Shown: piece by piece, positions 16,542 through 25,173 of the stretch
Position numbering within the stretch: position 1 is the first letter of the stretch
Layout: the number at the start of each line of letters is the position of its first letter
Origin: Bog-473 sp963770645
Lineage (GTDB): Bacteria; Actinomycetota; Acidimicrobiia; Acidimicrobiales; RAAP-2
Length of the DNA: 64,000 bases
Direction: 5' to 3'
NCBI GenBank assembly: GCA_963770645.1
Contig: CAVYQL010000003.1
Coordinates: 1 to 64,000, forward strand
Notes under the pieces: generated by a model
Databases searched by the model: none
Told to the model about the DNA's origin: nothing
Seen by the model: the letters and a program-made list of their open reading frames with translations, nothing else
Program-made: the position numbers and the translations under genes

Positions 16542-19157
16542 TCACTGACAGATATTTCCCTCGTCGGGTGTGCAGCACTGCCCCGTCGATTTTTGACACA
16601 TCTGACCGTAGTTTCCGCCAGCCGACTTGAGGTTGCAATTCTGGACGGAGCGGAAGAAGTTGCCGCCGTTGACGCTCTGGCAGCTCTGCGAGATATTGCC
16701 GAGGCAACGGTTCTCGACGCCGGGCGAGACGCAGGGGGTGTTCTCCAGAGCGTCGGCGGGGGCGCCACGATCGTCAACGGGCGCGAGGTAGGTGTAGCTG
16801 GGCTTGAGGAATTTTGCGGAGTTGGGGTCGAGTCCCGCGGGGAGATTTTCGAAGTTGGCGACAAAGACATTGATCATGCCACAGATACCCATGTGGTTGG
16901 GCGACTTGTAGGGCGGAGCAGGGCTGCTGGCTTGTGCGATATCTGCCTCCGGGCCGGGACGGGGCGCAATCAAAGCTTTTACCTCAAACCATTTATTACC
17001 GTGGCCATCGTCAAAGGCCTGCTCGCAATCCATATCCACATCGAGCATCCAGTAATTTGCGCCGAAGGTATTCTCGTCGGCGATTCCGAAACCGGCCGTC
17101 GACACATATGGCTGCCCAGTTCCCTGGGCGAGGCTGGTGGTCCAGTCGACGGGCGAGCCTCCCCCGAACCTGCCGGGGGGTGCCGTCTGGCCGAGTTCGA
17201 CTCCTTCCCAGTCGAGACTGGCGTCGCCGAAGCGATAGGTATTGGTGTGCGGGTTGAGCCAGTTGCGGTGAAGGATGCGGATTGGGCCGTTGCCTTTTGC
17301 GCCGCCTCGGACGAACATGTCCTGACCGGGGATAGTCTGTCCGTAGATGAAGACCACGGTCCGGCGGATGTCGCGAGTGGGTGTTGGTGAGGGCTTGCCC
17401 AAGCCGTAGACAACCACCTGGTTGTCGTAGGTCGCCTGATAGACCTTGCCATTTGCTACCAGCGGCGGCCCGAATTTGGTGGATTCCCCGAGGCGATCGT
17501 TGGGCTCCGCTTCGCTGCTCCAGATGGACTGAAGAGTGCCGGTACTGACAGTTGATACGTCGTAAGCGCGAAGGGTGTTGGGAGTGGAGTGCTGGTTGGC
17601 GTCAGGATCATTGGGGAGATTTCCGAAGGCTTCGTTGGCCCAGAGGATCGCGTTGGATGTTCCGTTGGCCGAGAGCGCGAGGATGCCGCCGGGCATGCCT
17701 CCAGGAGACGAGGTTCCCCACGACGCTGTGGAGGTTCCGCGGGCGACTGGCTGGGCGGAAAAGTGCCCTCCGGTCTTCGAGAAGACGCGGACCTTGTTGT
17801 TTTCGCCCTGAACGAAGAGCAGGTTATTGAAATAGACGCCGGTTCCATGGATGTGGGCTGTGCGGCCGGTGGTGGCGGCGCCGATGGTGAAGGGGTCGGT
17901 CGATGTGACCTGGTTGAGATCCTCGAAGAGCGATGTGTGGCCGTTGGTGGGCTGGTAGTCGAAGGATGCAACGAAGGGCGGATCGATGAGCTGGGTGAAG
18001 TCGCGCTTTCCCATGTTCGAGCGGTTCACGTGATAGTAGGCTCCGTCCTTGCCTCCTGCGATCAGGCCCGTCTCGTCAGGCAGCGCGATGACCCCTCCGG
18101 AGGCCAGGTCCTGATCACGGTGACCATCGTCGCGGCCGGAATCGAGGAATGGGGTGAACCAATCGGCAACGGTGAGAGAGCCCGGGTCTCCCGGGTTCCA
18201 CGTAAGATGGACGATGCTTTCTCCAAGCTGATCCTGCCTGAACTGAGGATTGTAGGGACCATTGCCGGTGACGACGTAGATATCTCCGTTGTCGTCGATG
18301 GCCGGGGCGGCGTTCGCCATCCAGACACCGCCGCCTCCGCCGCCCCCGGCATTGTTGCGCGGAGTGGTGCACCAGAAATTGGCCGGTGCGTTGCCTTGCG
18401 CCAGCTTAGCGGTGTCGTATGCCACAACCCAACCCGGAGCTGCTCCTGCTCCCTCACCGCCGCCAAAGGCGATGATGAGCGCTTGGGATCCGCCCGGTTT
18501 AGCGGTCAGCGCGAGGCCAGCGCGCTGCAACTGCAGATAACGATTGAACCCGCTGCCGCCAACGTTGAATCCGTCGATGAGCACGGACTGGATCTTGTCG
18601 TTGCTCAGGTTGGTCATGTCGAGGCCGAAGAGACGGAAGGTTGGCCCGCTGATATTGTTTTCATAACCCCAGCGCACGACGTACAGCGTTCCCGTCTTGA
18701 GGTCGATGACGGGAGTGCCCAGGATTCCCCATTCGCCGTGAATCGTGGTGGGCTTGAGATTGTGCAGGTCGTTTCCCGTGACCGGAATTCCCAGCCATCG
18801 CGCGGAGAGGAGCGCCCCGTTGTCCGCGTCAAAAGCAAAGACGGTGTTGTGCATGGTTGCGACGTAAATGACGTTGTGCGTTCCACCGGCGATCTGAACG
18901 TTCGAGGCAAAGAGAGGAGCGCCCTCGATTTTGCCATCGACCCGCATGGTGAACTGCTTGTGGAATTGATTCGCGTGGGAGCTGACATTTGCGGGCGTGA
19001 GGATTGTTTCAACAGTATTTACGCCGGTTCGATTTTGGTTATAGCCCCTTTGAGTGACGTTGACCTGTGTGAGCGCGGGCAGAGAGCAGGCGAGTACGAA
19101 AGCCATCAGCGTCACACGCGGACACCGGGTCCGCGGATACGGCGGGTATGTCTTCAT
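16542..19157 (-). CDS. Secreted PQQ-like beta-propeller protein with Cys-rich tail
   Basis: About 871 residues from the ATG at 19157, which has AAAGGGG before it. The N-terminus carries a signal peptide (VTLMAFVLACSLPALTQ). The main part has propeller-like repeats (NVIYVATMHNTVFAFDADNG, GTPVIDLKTGTLYVV, ANAAPAIDDNGDIYVVTGNG) as in quinoprotein-type proteins. About residues 585-760 form another domain beginning RRTVVFIYGQTIPGQDMF, and the last 70 residues contain about eight cysteines (CVSPGVENRCLG, CCTPDEGNIC). No catalytic site could be assigned. It is probably an extracellular or periplasmic protein. The long plus-strand frame over this gene is a shadow. Confidence 0.75.
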   Translation of the reverse strand: MKTYPPYPRTRCPRVTLMAFVLACSLPALTQVNVTQRGYNQNRTGVNTVETILTPANVSSHANQFHKQFTMRVDGKIEGAPLFASNVQIAGGTHNVIYVATMHNTVFAFDADNGALLSARWLGIPVTGNDLHNLKPTTIHGEWGILGTPVIDLKTGTLYVVRWGYENNISGPTFRLFGLDMTNLSNDKIQSVLIDGFNVGGSGFNRYLQLQRAGLALTAKPGGSQALIIAFGGGEGAGAAPGWVVAYDTAKLAQGNAPANFWCTTPRNNAGGGGGGGVWMANAAPAIDDNGDIYVVTGNGPYNPQFRQDQLGESIVHLTWNPGDPGSLTVADWFTPFLDSGRDDGHRDQDLASGGVIALPDETGLIAGGKDGAYYHVNRSNMGKRDFTQLIDPPFVASFDYQPTNGHTSLFEDLNQVTSTDPFTIGAATTGRTAHIHGTGVYFNNLLFVQGENNKVRVFSKTGGHFSAQPVARGTSTASWGTSSPGGMPGGILALSANGTSNAILWANEAFGNLPNDPDANQHSTPNTLRAYDVSTVSTGTLQSIWSSEAEPNDRLGESTKFGPPLVANGKVYQATYDNQVVVYGLGKPSPTPTRDIRRTVVFIYGQTIPGQDMFVRGGAKGNGPIRILHRNWLNPHTNTYRFGDASLDWEGVELGQTAPPGRFGGGSPVDWTTSLAQGTGQPYVSTAGFGIADENTFGANYWMLDVDMDCEQAFDDGHGNKWFEVKALIAPRPGPEADIAQASSPAPPYKSPNHMGICGMINVFVANFENLPAGLDPNSAKFLKPSYTYLAPVDDRGAPADALENTPCVSPGVENRCLGNISQSCQSVNGGNFFRSVQNCNLKSAGGNYGQMCQKSTGQCCTPDEGNICQ

Positions 19158-19507
19158 GTGCTTGCCCCTTTGGACCGGTTCGGATGGCTCAACACCCTTA
19201 CTGATCACAGCACCCGCACTCGGTTAACACTGTGTTGTCTACTGAAGCAGGAAGAACGACTGTACGACGGCTTGCTGTCGCGTTTGTGCCCAGGCCTTGC
19301 TGGCCTCTCGGCGGCGTCACACTGTAGAAATGCTCTCGCGTCCCATAGTGAGTCCGCATCCCTGAATATGCAAGAGAATTTCAGCTATCTGGATGGCCGG
19401 CCCAACCACCGCCGAGATTGCAGTGCTCACATGCGGCCCTGACGAAACAAGGTCTGCCTTCAAGTAGGATGGGCTGCGACGGCGGAAGAACGAAGATGGG
19501 GTGGTGC
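19158..19507. other. 350-base gap between divergent secreted-protein genes
   Basis: It must hold promoters for the genes at 19157 (minus) and 19508 (plus). I see no clear -35/-10 pair, repeat or small gene. Confidence 0.35.
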
Positions 19508-20017
19508 ATGAAAAATTGGATGGGATCAGTCGTGCTGGCAGGGATTTGTTTGACAGAAGCGGGAGGATTCGCGCAGACCGCCGGCATTGATGCGATGCAG
19601 GCTTACGCGGGGACATGGAAGACGCAGATGGAGCATTTCGACACCGCGTACAGCAAAGCGGGCAAAGAATCTTCGACGCTGCGGAATGAGTGCTGGAAAA
19701 GTGGTGGGTACTACGTCTGCGATCAGTTTGTGAATGGCGAATCGAAGGCGCTGATTGTCTTTACGTATAGCGACAAAGACAAGACCTATACGACGTATCC
19801 AATAATGCCCGGCGGCAACCCGGCGGGCAAAGGAAAGCTGGTGATCGAGGGGAACGTCTGGACTTACCCATGGGAGAACACGGAGAACAGCAAGACGACG
19901 TATTTCCGGGTGGTGAATACGTTCACGGTTCCGAACAAGATCGAGTTCCGGCAGGAATTCTCGACAGATAAACAGAACTGGACGCTGATGGCCAAGGGGA
20001 GTGAAGTGAAGCAGTAG
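19508..20017 (+). CDS. Secreted hypothetical protein (DUF1579-like)
   Basis: 169 residues from ATG 19508. A signal peptide (WMGSVVLAGICLTEAGGFAQ) is followed by a beta-rich domain with MQAYAGTWKTQMEHFDTAYS, CWKSGGYYVCDQFVNGES and WTYPWENTENSKTTYFRVVN. This resembles the DUF1579 and lipocalin-like families of small secreted proteins, with two cysteines that may form a disulfide. The frame is open upstream to 19418, but only the start at 19508 gives a proper signal peptide. Function is unknown. Confidence 0.65.
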   Translation: MKNWMGSVVLAGICLTEAGGFAQTAGIDAMQAYAGTWKTQMEHFDTAYSKAGKESSTLRNECWKSGGYYVCDQFVNGESKALIVFTYSDKDKTYTTYPIMPGGNPAGKGKLVIEGNVWTYPWENTENSKTTYFRVVNTFTVPNKIEFRQEFSTDKQNWTLMAKGSEVKQ

Positions 20018-20059
20018 TGCCGGCGGTGCTGCCTTGCCGAAGCCGCGGCAAGGTCGAGT

Positions 20060-20755
20060 CTATGCGGCTTCGGCTGCGTGCGGCAGGGATACGGTGCGGC
20101 TTCGCGTGAGCTTGATTGCCGCGAGCAACATCCAGACGAATCCAACGTAGCGCGTAACGGGAATAAAGAAGTTGGCCGGATACGCAACCAGGCTAAGCCA
20201 AGAGAGTTCCCCAGCAATCGCGACCAGCATTCCCAGGACTACGAGCCAGCGCGGAAGGGTGCGCGCAAAGAAGCTGGTGACCGACACTCCGGCTGCGAGC
20301 AGGCCGAAACCGACGGCGTAGGCGGCTCCGCCAAAAAGGAAGCTCACGAAGTTGATTGCCTTGGCCACGGGCGCAGACGCGACGACATCGGGCAAAGACA
20401 AAATCCAGCCGGAGAGTCCGGAGACGATCAGAGCGATCGTCGCGATCAGGCCGCCGAGAAGCGCGATGTTGGTCCCGGCAGCGCGGATTCCGAGGTATCG
20501 CAATCGGCTGACGACAGTGACCGCGAAAATTCCGAAGGGAACGGCGGAACCGAAAAGCGTGAAATTGCCGATGTGAACAGCGGCCGGGTTCTGAAGCAGG
20601 AAGGCTTTTATGGCGTCGGCCGGCGCAAAGGGATTGATGTATGGCACACCGTGACGGACCATTGCGACGGCCACGAGGCCGGCTGCGAAGATCAGGATGT
20701 GGACAACTGCGAGCAGGATCAGAGAGGGACCACGGAAACGTGGATACTGTTTCAT
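20060..20755 (-). CDS. Hypothetical multi-span membrane protein
   Basis: 231 residues from ATG 20755 (MKQYPRFRGPSLILLAVVHI). About seven hydrophobic spans; SGWILSLPDVV and FLFGGAAYAVGFGLL lie in the middle. It resembles uncharacterised DUF4386-like membrane proteins. It is divergent from the MarR gene, with an AT-rich palindrome 10 bases before its start codon, so repression by MarR is likely. Function is not recognised. Confidence 0.7.
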   Translation of the reverse strand: MKQYPRFRGPSLILLAVVHILIFAAGLVAVAMVRHGVPYINPFAPADAIKAFLLQNPAAVHIGNFTLFGSAVPFGIFAVTVVSRLRYLGIRAAGTNIALLGGLIATIALIVSGLSGWILSLPDVVASAPVAKAINFVSFLFGGAAYAVGFGLLAAGVSVTSFFARTLPRWLVVLGMLVAIAGELSWLSLVAYPANFFIPVTRYVGFVWMLLAAIKLTRSRTVSLPHAAEAA

Positions 20756-20764
20756 AGTAAAATC

Positions 20765-20779
20765 ATTTATACAGTAAAT
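20765..20779. promoter_or_regulatory. Candidate MarR operator
   Basis: ATTTA-TACAG-TAAAT is a 15-base palindrome with a 5-base centre, in the 54-base gap between the divergent membrane-protein and MarR genes. MarR proteins usually bind such sites in their own divergent promoter. Confidence 0.45.
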
Positions 20780-20809
20780 TAATTGAAATTGCAATGATAT
20801 TCTCACGAT

Positions 20810-21310
20810 ATGGCTCATGAAGGTACGGTTGGAGGGGATCCGGCGTTTTTGCTGTCACAGCTGGGGGCGCATGCCGCGTCCCGGTTCACAGAGCGCTTGA
20901 GTGCGCTCGAGCTTTCGCCGGCAGATGCCGGGATTCTGCGGTTGCTGCGCATGTCGTCGGGAATCAGCCAGCAGGAGCTTTCGGCGCGGCTCCGAATTCA
21001 CCCCAGTCGGCTGGTGGCGATATTGGATAATCTTGAGCGGCGCGGACTTGTCGAGCGGAAGCCCAATCTCGAGGACCGGCGGCTGTACTCACTCCACCTG
21101 ACGAATGAAGGTGCGGAAATCCTGCGGAGCATTGGGAAGGTGGCGCGGGAGCACCAGGATGCTCTGCTCGCGGTGCTAAGCGCGGAGGAACGTGGCGAGC
21201 TTGCCAGGTTGCTGCAGAAAGTAGCCGACGAGCAGGGTCTCACGCGCGGGGTGCATCCCGGTTATCAGCGGTTGGGAAGGGCTAAGGCAGGCGAAGAGAA
21301 GTGCTCGTAA
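20810..21310 (+). CDS. MarR-family transcriptional regulator
   Basis: 166 residues with the MarR winged-helix layout: dimer helix (FLLSQLGAHAASRFTERL), recognition region ISQQELSARLRIHPSRLVAILDNLERRGLV, and the wing motif RKPNLEDRRLYSLHLT. The C-terminal helix completes the dimer interface. Family members bind DNA as dimers and release it on binding small phenolic or other ligands. It is divergent from the membrane protein, its probable target. Confidence 0.88.
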   Translation: MAHEGTVGGDPAFLLSQLGAHAASRFTERLSALELSPADAGILRLLRMSSGISQQELSARLRIHPSRLVAILDNLERRGLVERKPNLEDRRLYSLHLTNEGAEILRSIGKVAREHQDALLAVLSAEERGELARLLQKVADEQGLTRGVHPGYQRLGRAKAGEEKCS

Positions 21311-21318
21311 CCGGTCTC

Positions 21319-22390
21319 TCAGACAGCCTTGATCAGCACGCAGGTCACATCGTCGTGTTGGGGTGCATGGCCGACAAAGCGATCGAGATCGGTCAGGATG
21401 CTGTTGAGGAGCATGCCGGGCGCGAGCATGACTCCCGAATGCAGCATCATCATGAAGCGTAGTTCGCCGTACTCCTGCTGCTGAATGTTCTCTGCCTCGA
21501 TGACGCCGTCGGTGAAGACGACCAGCCAGTCGCCCGGCTCCAGTGTCTGCTCGCCTGATTGATAAGCGGCATCGTCCATGATGCCGAGCGGCATGCCGCC
21601 TGCCTCCAGACGTTCGATCGTGCCCGACTTACGACGCAGGATCGGATCGTTGTGCCCGGCGTTCACATAGGTCAGCCGTCGCGTTACTGGATCGTACTCG
21701 GCAATGAAGGCAGTGGTGAAGCGGCGGCCGTTCTGGCTGTTGCTGCAGGCATAGTGATTCATCCGGGTAACCAGCTCCGTCAGGGAACCTGGCGTGCCGC
21801 TCAGCGTCTTGAGGCTCGCCTGAAAGGTCGCCATCAGCATGGCGGCGGGAACGCTTTTACCGGCGACGTCGGCAACGGCTATCAGAAAGGTCCCCGAGGC
21901 CGCGCCTGGACGCGGAAAGACGTCGTAATAATCACCCGCAACAGTATTGGCCGGACGAGTGGTGAATGCGATCTCGAGCCCGGGTATCTGCGGAGGAGCC
22001 GCCGGAAGCAGCCACGCCTGAATCTCTTTCGCAATCTGCAGATCGCGCTTCATCACCACGCGATCCGCCACTTCCAGAATGAGCAGGGCGAACATCAGCA
22101 TGCCGCCGTAGAAGTGGAAATCGAGAGCGAAGACCTTAACCGTGTGACCGGCTGGTCCAGCTCCACTCGCCTCCGGGAATGATGACGAGCATCAGTGCGA
22201 CCAGCAGCAATACGCGGCGCGCCGGCGTCAGCTTCTCGACGATAGCCCAGAAAAACTGGCTGGCTATGCGAAGGAAGTGCTGGCTGTGAGGGACGCCTTC
22301 GACGCGGGTGCGATCAACTTCCTTTGAGTACAGCCGGTAGCTGGATTGTGCATCCCGGCGGAACTGCGACCAGAGCTGGCTAAGCGCCAT
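21319..22390 (-). CDS. PP2C/SpoIIE-type protein phosphatase (RsbU-like), frameshifted
   Basis: The N-terminal 75 residues start at 22390 and contain a hydrophobic span (PARRVLLLVALMLVIIPGG). The frame then changes near 22,120 and continues as ADRVVMKRDLQIAKEIQAWL and the phosphatase core. Metal-binding motifs seen are VAGDYYDVF, IAVADVAGKSVPAAMLMA, VFTDGVIEAEN and HDDVTCVLIK. Such membrane-attached phosphatases act on anti-sigma antagonist proteins in stress signalling. No partner kinase or antagonist gene is adjacent. The break is probably a sequencing indel. Confidence 0.82.
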
Positions 22391-22495
22391 GCCGTCGGTG
22401 ACGCGCTGCCAGAATCGTTCGCCTGGTCTTTGAAGGTGGGCTTGTACCTTACCTGTCCCTGCTGCCCGATGTGTGGCGCCCCCATGGAGACTAGT

Positions 22496-23114
22496 CTACT
22501 GCCAGTTGGGGATGGGTTTGAAGATTGCGGGAATGCTAAACAAGGTCAGCGCCATCGTGAGCGGGCGCGTAGCGGAGACAGCCAACCAGCGGTAGCTGGA
22601 GGTCACGCCACGAAATCTTGTATCGGTCGAAATAGCCAGCCTTCTCCGGATAGAAGAAGGTCGGACACCGATCCAAGGGGACATTGCTCACAACCGGCTG
22701 AAGCCGCGCTTTGAGAGCCTGCTGCAACTCCGGCAGGGTGGTATCTTTCACTGCGCCGGTCAGCAAGATGCTTTCCGGGGGCCGGGCGGCGGCAGCGGTC
22801 TGCAGCTCCCAGATGACGTTGTCGGAGGGTTCACTGACGTCGATCACGATCACGTCGGCGTAATGCATCGCCATCTCGACTGCGCCGCGCTGCGTATTGG
22901 GCGTTTGCTCGGGCGGCTTGTAATGCCATCCCGGATGCCCGCGTGACTTCTCCTGGTCGTAACAGACTCGCGCCGGCAGGGTAAAATCTTCCCGCTTGAC
23001 GACGTCGAAGTCCTCGTCCGACATTGCTGAGTAGCTGGCAGCCAGCGCGTTGCAGTCAACTTTCACAAGTGGGTTGCAAGGATATAGGCCGTTATCCCAC
23101 TGAGCAACCTCCAA
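22496..23114 (-). CDS. Hypothetical protein, frameshifted, uncertain start
   Basis: About 200 residues. A central segment, YADVIVIDVSEPSDNVIWEL, is reminiscent of TIR- or nucleoside-processing-type folds, and no catalytic residue can be assigned. After the block FDRYKISWRDL the frame changes near 22,570, and a short hydrophobic end (TMALTLFSIPAIFKPIPNWQ) follows in the second frame. The only start codon in frame is TTG at 23114. The frame is open up to the stop of the Hsp70-like gene at 23160, with no other start, so a further indel near the beginning is likely. It is probably co-transcribed with the Hsp70-like gene. Confidence 0.45.
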
Positions 23115-23159
23115 GACGAACCGCTCTGGGAATGAGCCAGAGGCGCTCCGGCAGTCTGG

Positions 23160-24677
23160 CTAACCTCTGGCGGACTGCGCAATCGAGAATTCGCGGGCGT
23201 ATCCGGCAGGGTCGGCGGAGATTTTAACGCGGAGATTGCCGCTGGCGTCGCAGGTGTATTCCTCGCGAACCCTCAGATCATGGCGGCCCAACGGAGCAAT
23301 GGGCTGCGCGGTCAGATCTGAGTAGTTCTGCAACTGCGGATCGAAGGGGAAACGGACCTGATCCCAGTTGGTGATCTCGCCTACGGGCTGACCGTGGTCA
23401 TCAAGCTGAGAGCATTCGAGGTAGCGGAAGTGGCCGATGTTGTGAGCCGGCTGGTAGACGCGCTCGCTGCGCAGGGCAGGCTCGCCGGGCGCGGGCAGAC
23501 GGGATCCGCGGGGGAAGATCAGGTCGAAGATGATGGTCCCGCCGTGGTCTGTTTCACGCCAGATGCCGAAGTTGCGGTTGAACTGATCGTGCAGGCTGTC
23601 GGCGACAACGCTGGCGCGGATGGCCAAGCCGATGGCGCTGGCCGAGCGCATGTAGGAAGAACGGCGCACGCGGCGGCCGAAGGTCTCGCGCAGAATGCGG
23701 GCGACGGGCGGGAGCTCGGATCCTCCTCCGGTGACGTACAGGGTGTCGAGGGGGGTCTCGGAATGCGCAGCCAGCAGCTTTTCAACCATCTCACGGGTTG
23801 ATTCGATCAGCGGGCGGCAGCGCTCGTAGTAGGTGTCGACGGGGATGGTCACTTCCTGCCATCCGGAGCGCACGCGCTCGAGGTCGATGGTCACCTTGCG
23901 GGTGTTGGGGTTGAGCGATTCCTTCTTCTCACGGCACTCGTCGAGCAGTCGGCGCTTTTCGTGAGGGTTGAGCGAATCGCGGTGGCCGGCTGTCTCGAGG
24001 ACCAGCGCAGCGAGGATCTCATCAAAGTCATCGCCGCCGAGATTCGGGATTCCGTCGGAGGCTTTAACGGCGTGCTCGGTCTCGCCCATGACGACGAGTG
24101 AAACGTCAAAGGTGCCTCCGCCGAGGTCGTAGACGAGCAGGCCGCTGCCGGCACGGTTCTTGCGCTCGGCACTGTTACGGTAGGCGAATTCAATGGCGGC
24201 GGCGGAGGGCTCGTTGACGACGCCCAAAACAGAAAAGCCGGCCTCGAGAGCGGCTTCCTCGGTGAGGAAGCGCTGGTTGCTGTTGGCATTCGCGGGTACG
24301 CCGATCATGGCCTCGAGCGGCTCGGCGGAGTCCGCGCCGAGGTTCGAACGCTCAAGGAGTTGGGTGCGCAGCGAGGCCATCATCTCCGACAGGAGAAGGC
24401 GCACGGGCAGAGACTGACCGGCCAACTGCAATTCGGAGTGGGGACCGGCGGTGCGCAGGAGTCGCTTCAGCGAGCGAGCTGTCGTCCAGGTGTCGTCGTC
24501 CTGGACGGCTACGGCGTCCCATCCGTAGAGACGGGTGCGGCCCCTGGCTGCGACGACGGAAGGAAACCAGTCGTACATCTGACCGTCGGCCGCTTCGAAG
24601 TTCACGAGAGGATAATTGCCGCGGTCCACGGAGGCCACGACCACGCGGGTAGTTCCGAAATCTATGCCAATTCTCAT
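23160..24677 (-). CDS. Hsp70-like (DnaK-family) ATPase protein
   Basis: 505 residues, shorter than DnaK (about 630). The ATPase domain is complete: GIDFGTTRVVVASV at the start, GVPANANSNQR, VVNEPSAAAIEFA, YDLGGGTFDVSLVV, PNLGGDDFDE and VTGGGSELPPVAR. The C-terminal about 130 residues are unlike the usual peptide-binding domain and lid; they read as a beta-rich region (SRLPAPGEPALRSERVY, VREEYTCDASGNLRVKI). Such short Hsp70 homologues are known, but their clients are not. It is followed by the hypothetical gene at 23114. Confidence 0.85.
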   Translation of the reverse strand: MRIGIDFGTTRVVVASVDRGNYPLVNFEAADGQMYDWFPSVVAARGRTRLYGWDAVAVQDDDTWTTARSLKRLLRTAGPHSELQLAGQSLPVRLLLSEMMASLRTQLLERSNLGADSAEPLEAMIGVPANANSNQRFLTEEAALEAGFSVLGVVNEPSAAAIEFAYRNSAERKNRAGSGLLVYDLGGGTFDVSLVVMGETEHAVKASDGIPNLGGDDFDEILAALVLETAGHRDSLNPHEKRRLLDECREKKESLNPNTRKVTIDLERVRSGWQEVTIPVDTYYERCRPLIESTREMVEKLLAAHSETPLDTLYVTGGGSELPPVARILRETFGRRVRRSSYMRSASAIGLAIRASVVADSLHDQFNRNFGIWRETDHGGTIIFDLIFPRGSRLPAPGEPALRSERVYQPAHNIGHFRYLECSQLDDHGQPVGEITNWDQVRFPFDPQLQNYSDLTAQPIAPLGRHDLRVREEYTCDASGNLRVKISADPAGYAREFSIAQSARG

Positions 24678-24732
24678 CTCTTCAAGTTTACCGTGAAGTT
24701 ACTCCGCGGCAGGCTGCCTTCGGAGGTACCCT

Positions 24733-25131
24733 TTAAGCTTCTGATTTCAGGTTCTCCGCAAGACGTTTTGGTGCAATCAGCACGTAGCTGGCGATCAGCA
24801 GATCGCGCACCTCATCCCAATCGACCTTGCCAACGTCCAGGCGGAGAGCTACCCAGCCTCGCGATGCGACGTAGGCCGGCAGATAAAACCGGCGGGGCTG
24901 AGCTTTGACGAGTGCCTGGTTTTCGCCGGGCATGACTTTGCAGGTGACACCGACGATGCCGTCTCCGTGATGGAGATCGAGGAAGTAGGCGAAAGTCTTT
25001 TTCCGGACGAGGAACTGCGCGTGCGAGCCGTAAATCTGGCGACTGGTCTCGGGGAGGGCGAGGGCGATCTCTGTCAGGCGGGTGAGGCGCGGGTCTTCAG
25101 AGGAATGGCTGGAGGAAGGATGCTTCGGCAT
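24733..25131 (-). CDS. MmcQ/YjbR family protein
   Basis: 132 residues matching the MmcQ/YjbR DNA-binding-like family. Seen: LTEIALALPETS near the start, then GSHAQFLVRKKTFAYF, VTCKVMPGENQALV, YVASRGWVALRLD and the C-terminal helix DEVRDLLIASYVLIAPKRLA. Members are small single-domain proteins with a CyaY-like fold. Their role is unclear, though DNA binding has been proposed. It lies between the Hsp70-like and ADOP genes, all on the minus strand. Confidence 0.85.
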   Translation of the reverse strand: MPKHPSSSHSSEDPRLTRLTEIALALPETSRQIYGSHAQFLVRKKTFAYFLDLHHGDGIVGVTCKVMPGENQALVKAQPRRFYLPAYVASRGWVALRLDVGKVDWDEVRDLLIASYVLIAPKRLAENLKSEA

Positions 25132-25173
25132 AGGAAACCGGACCGAAGCTCATCTTAGTCCTTCAAGGCAAGG

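Noticed and set aside
17589..19442. A 617-residue plus-strand open frame over the propeller-protein gene
   Set aside because: Its translation has no recognisable motif, and the minus strand carries a complete signal peptide and propeller repeats. It is the open shadow of a GC-rich gene.
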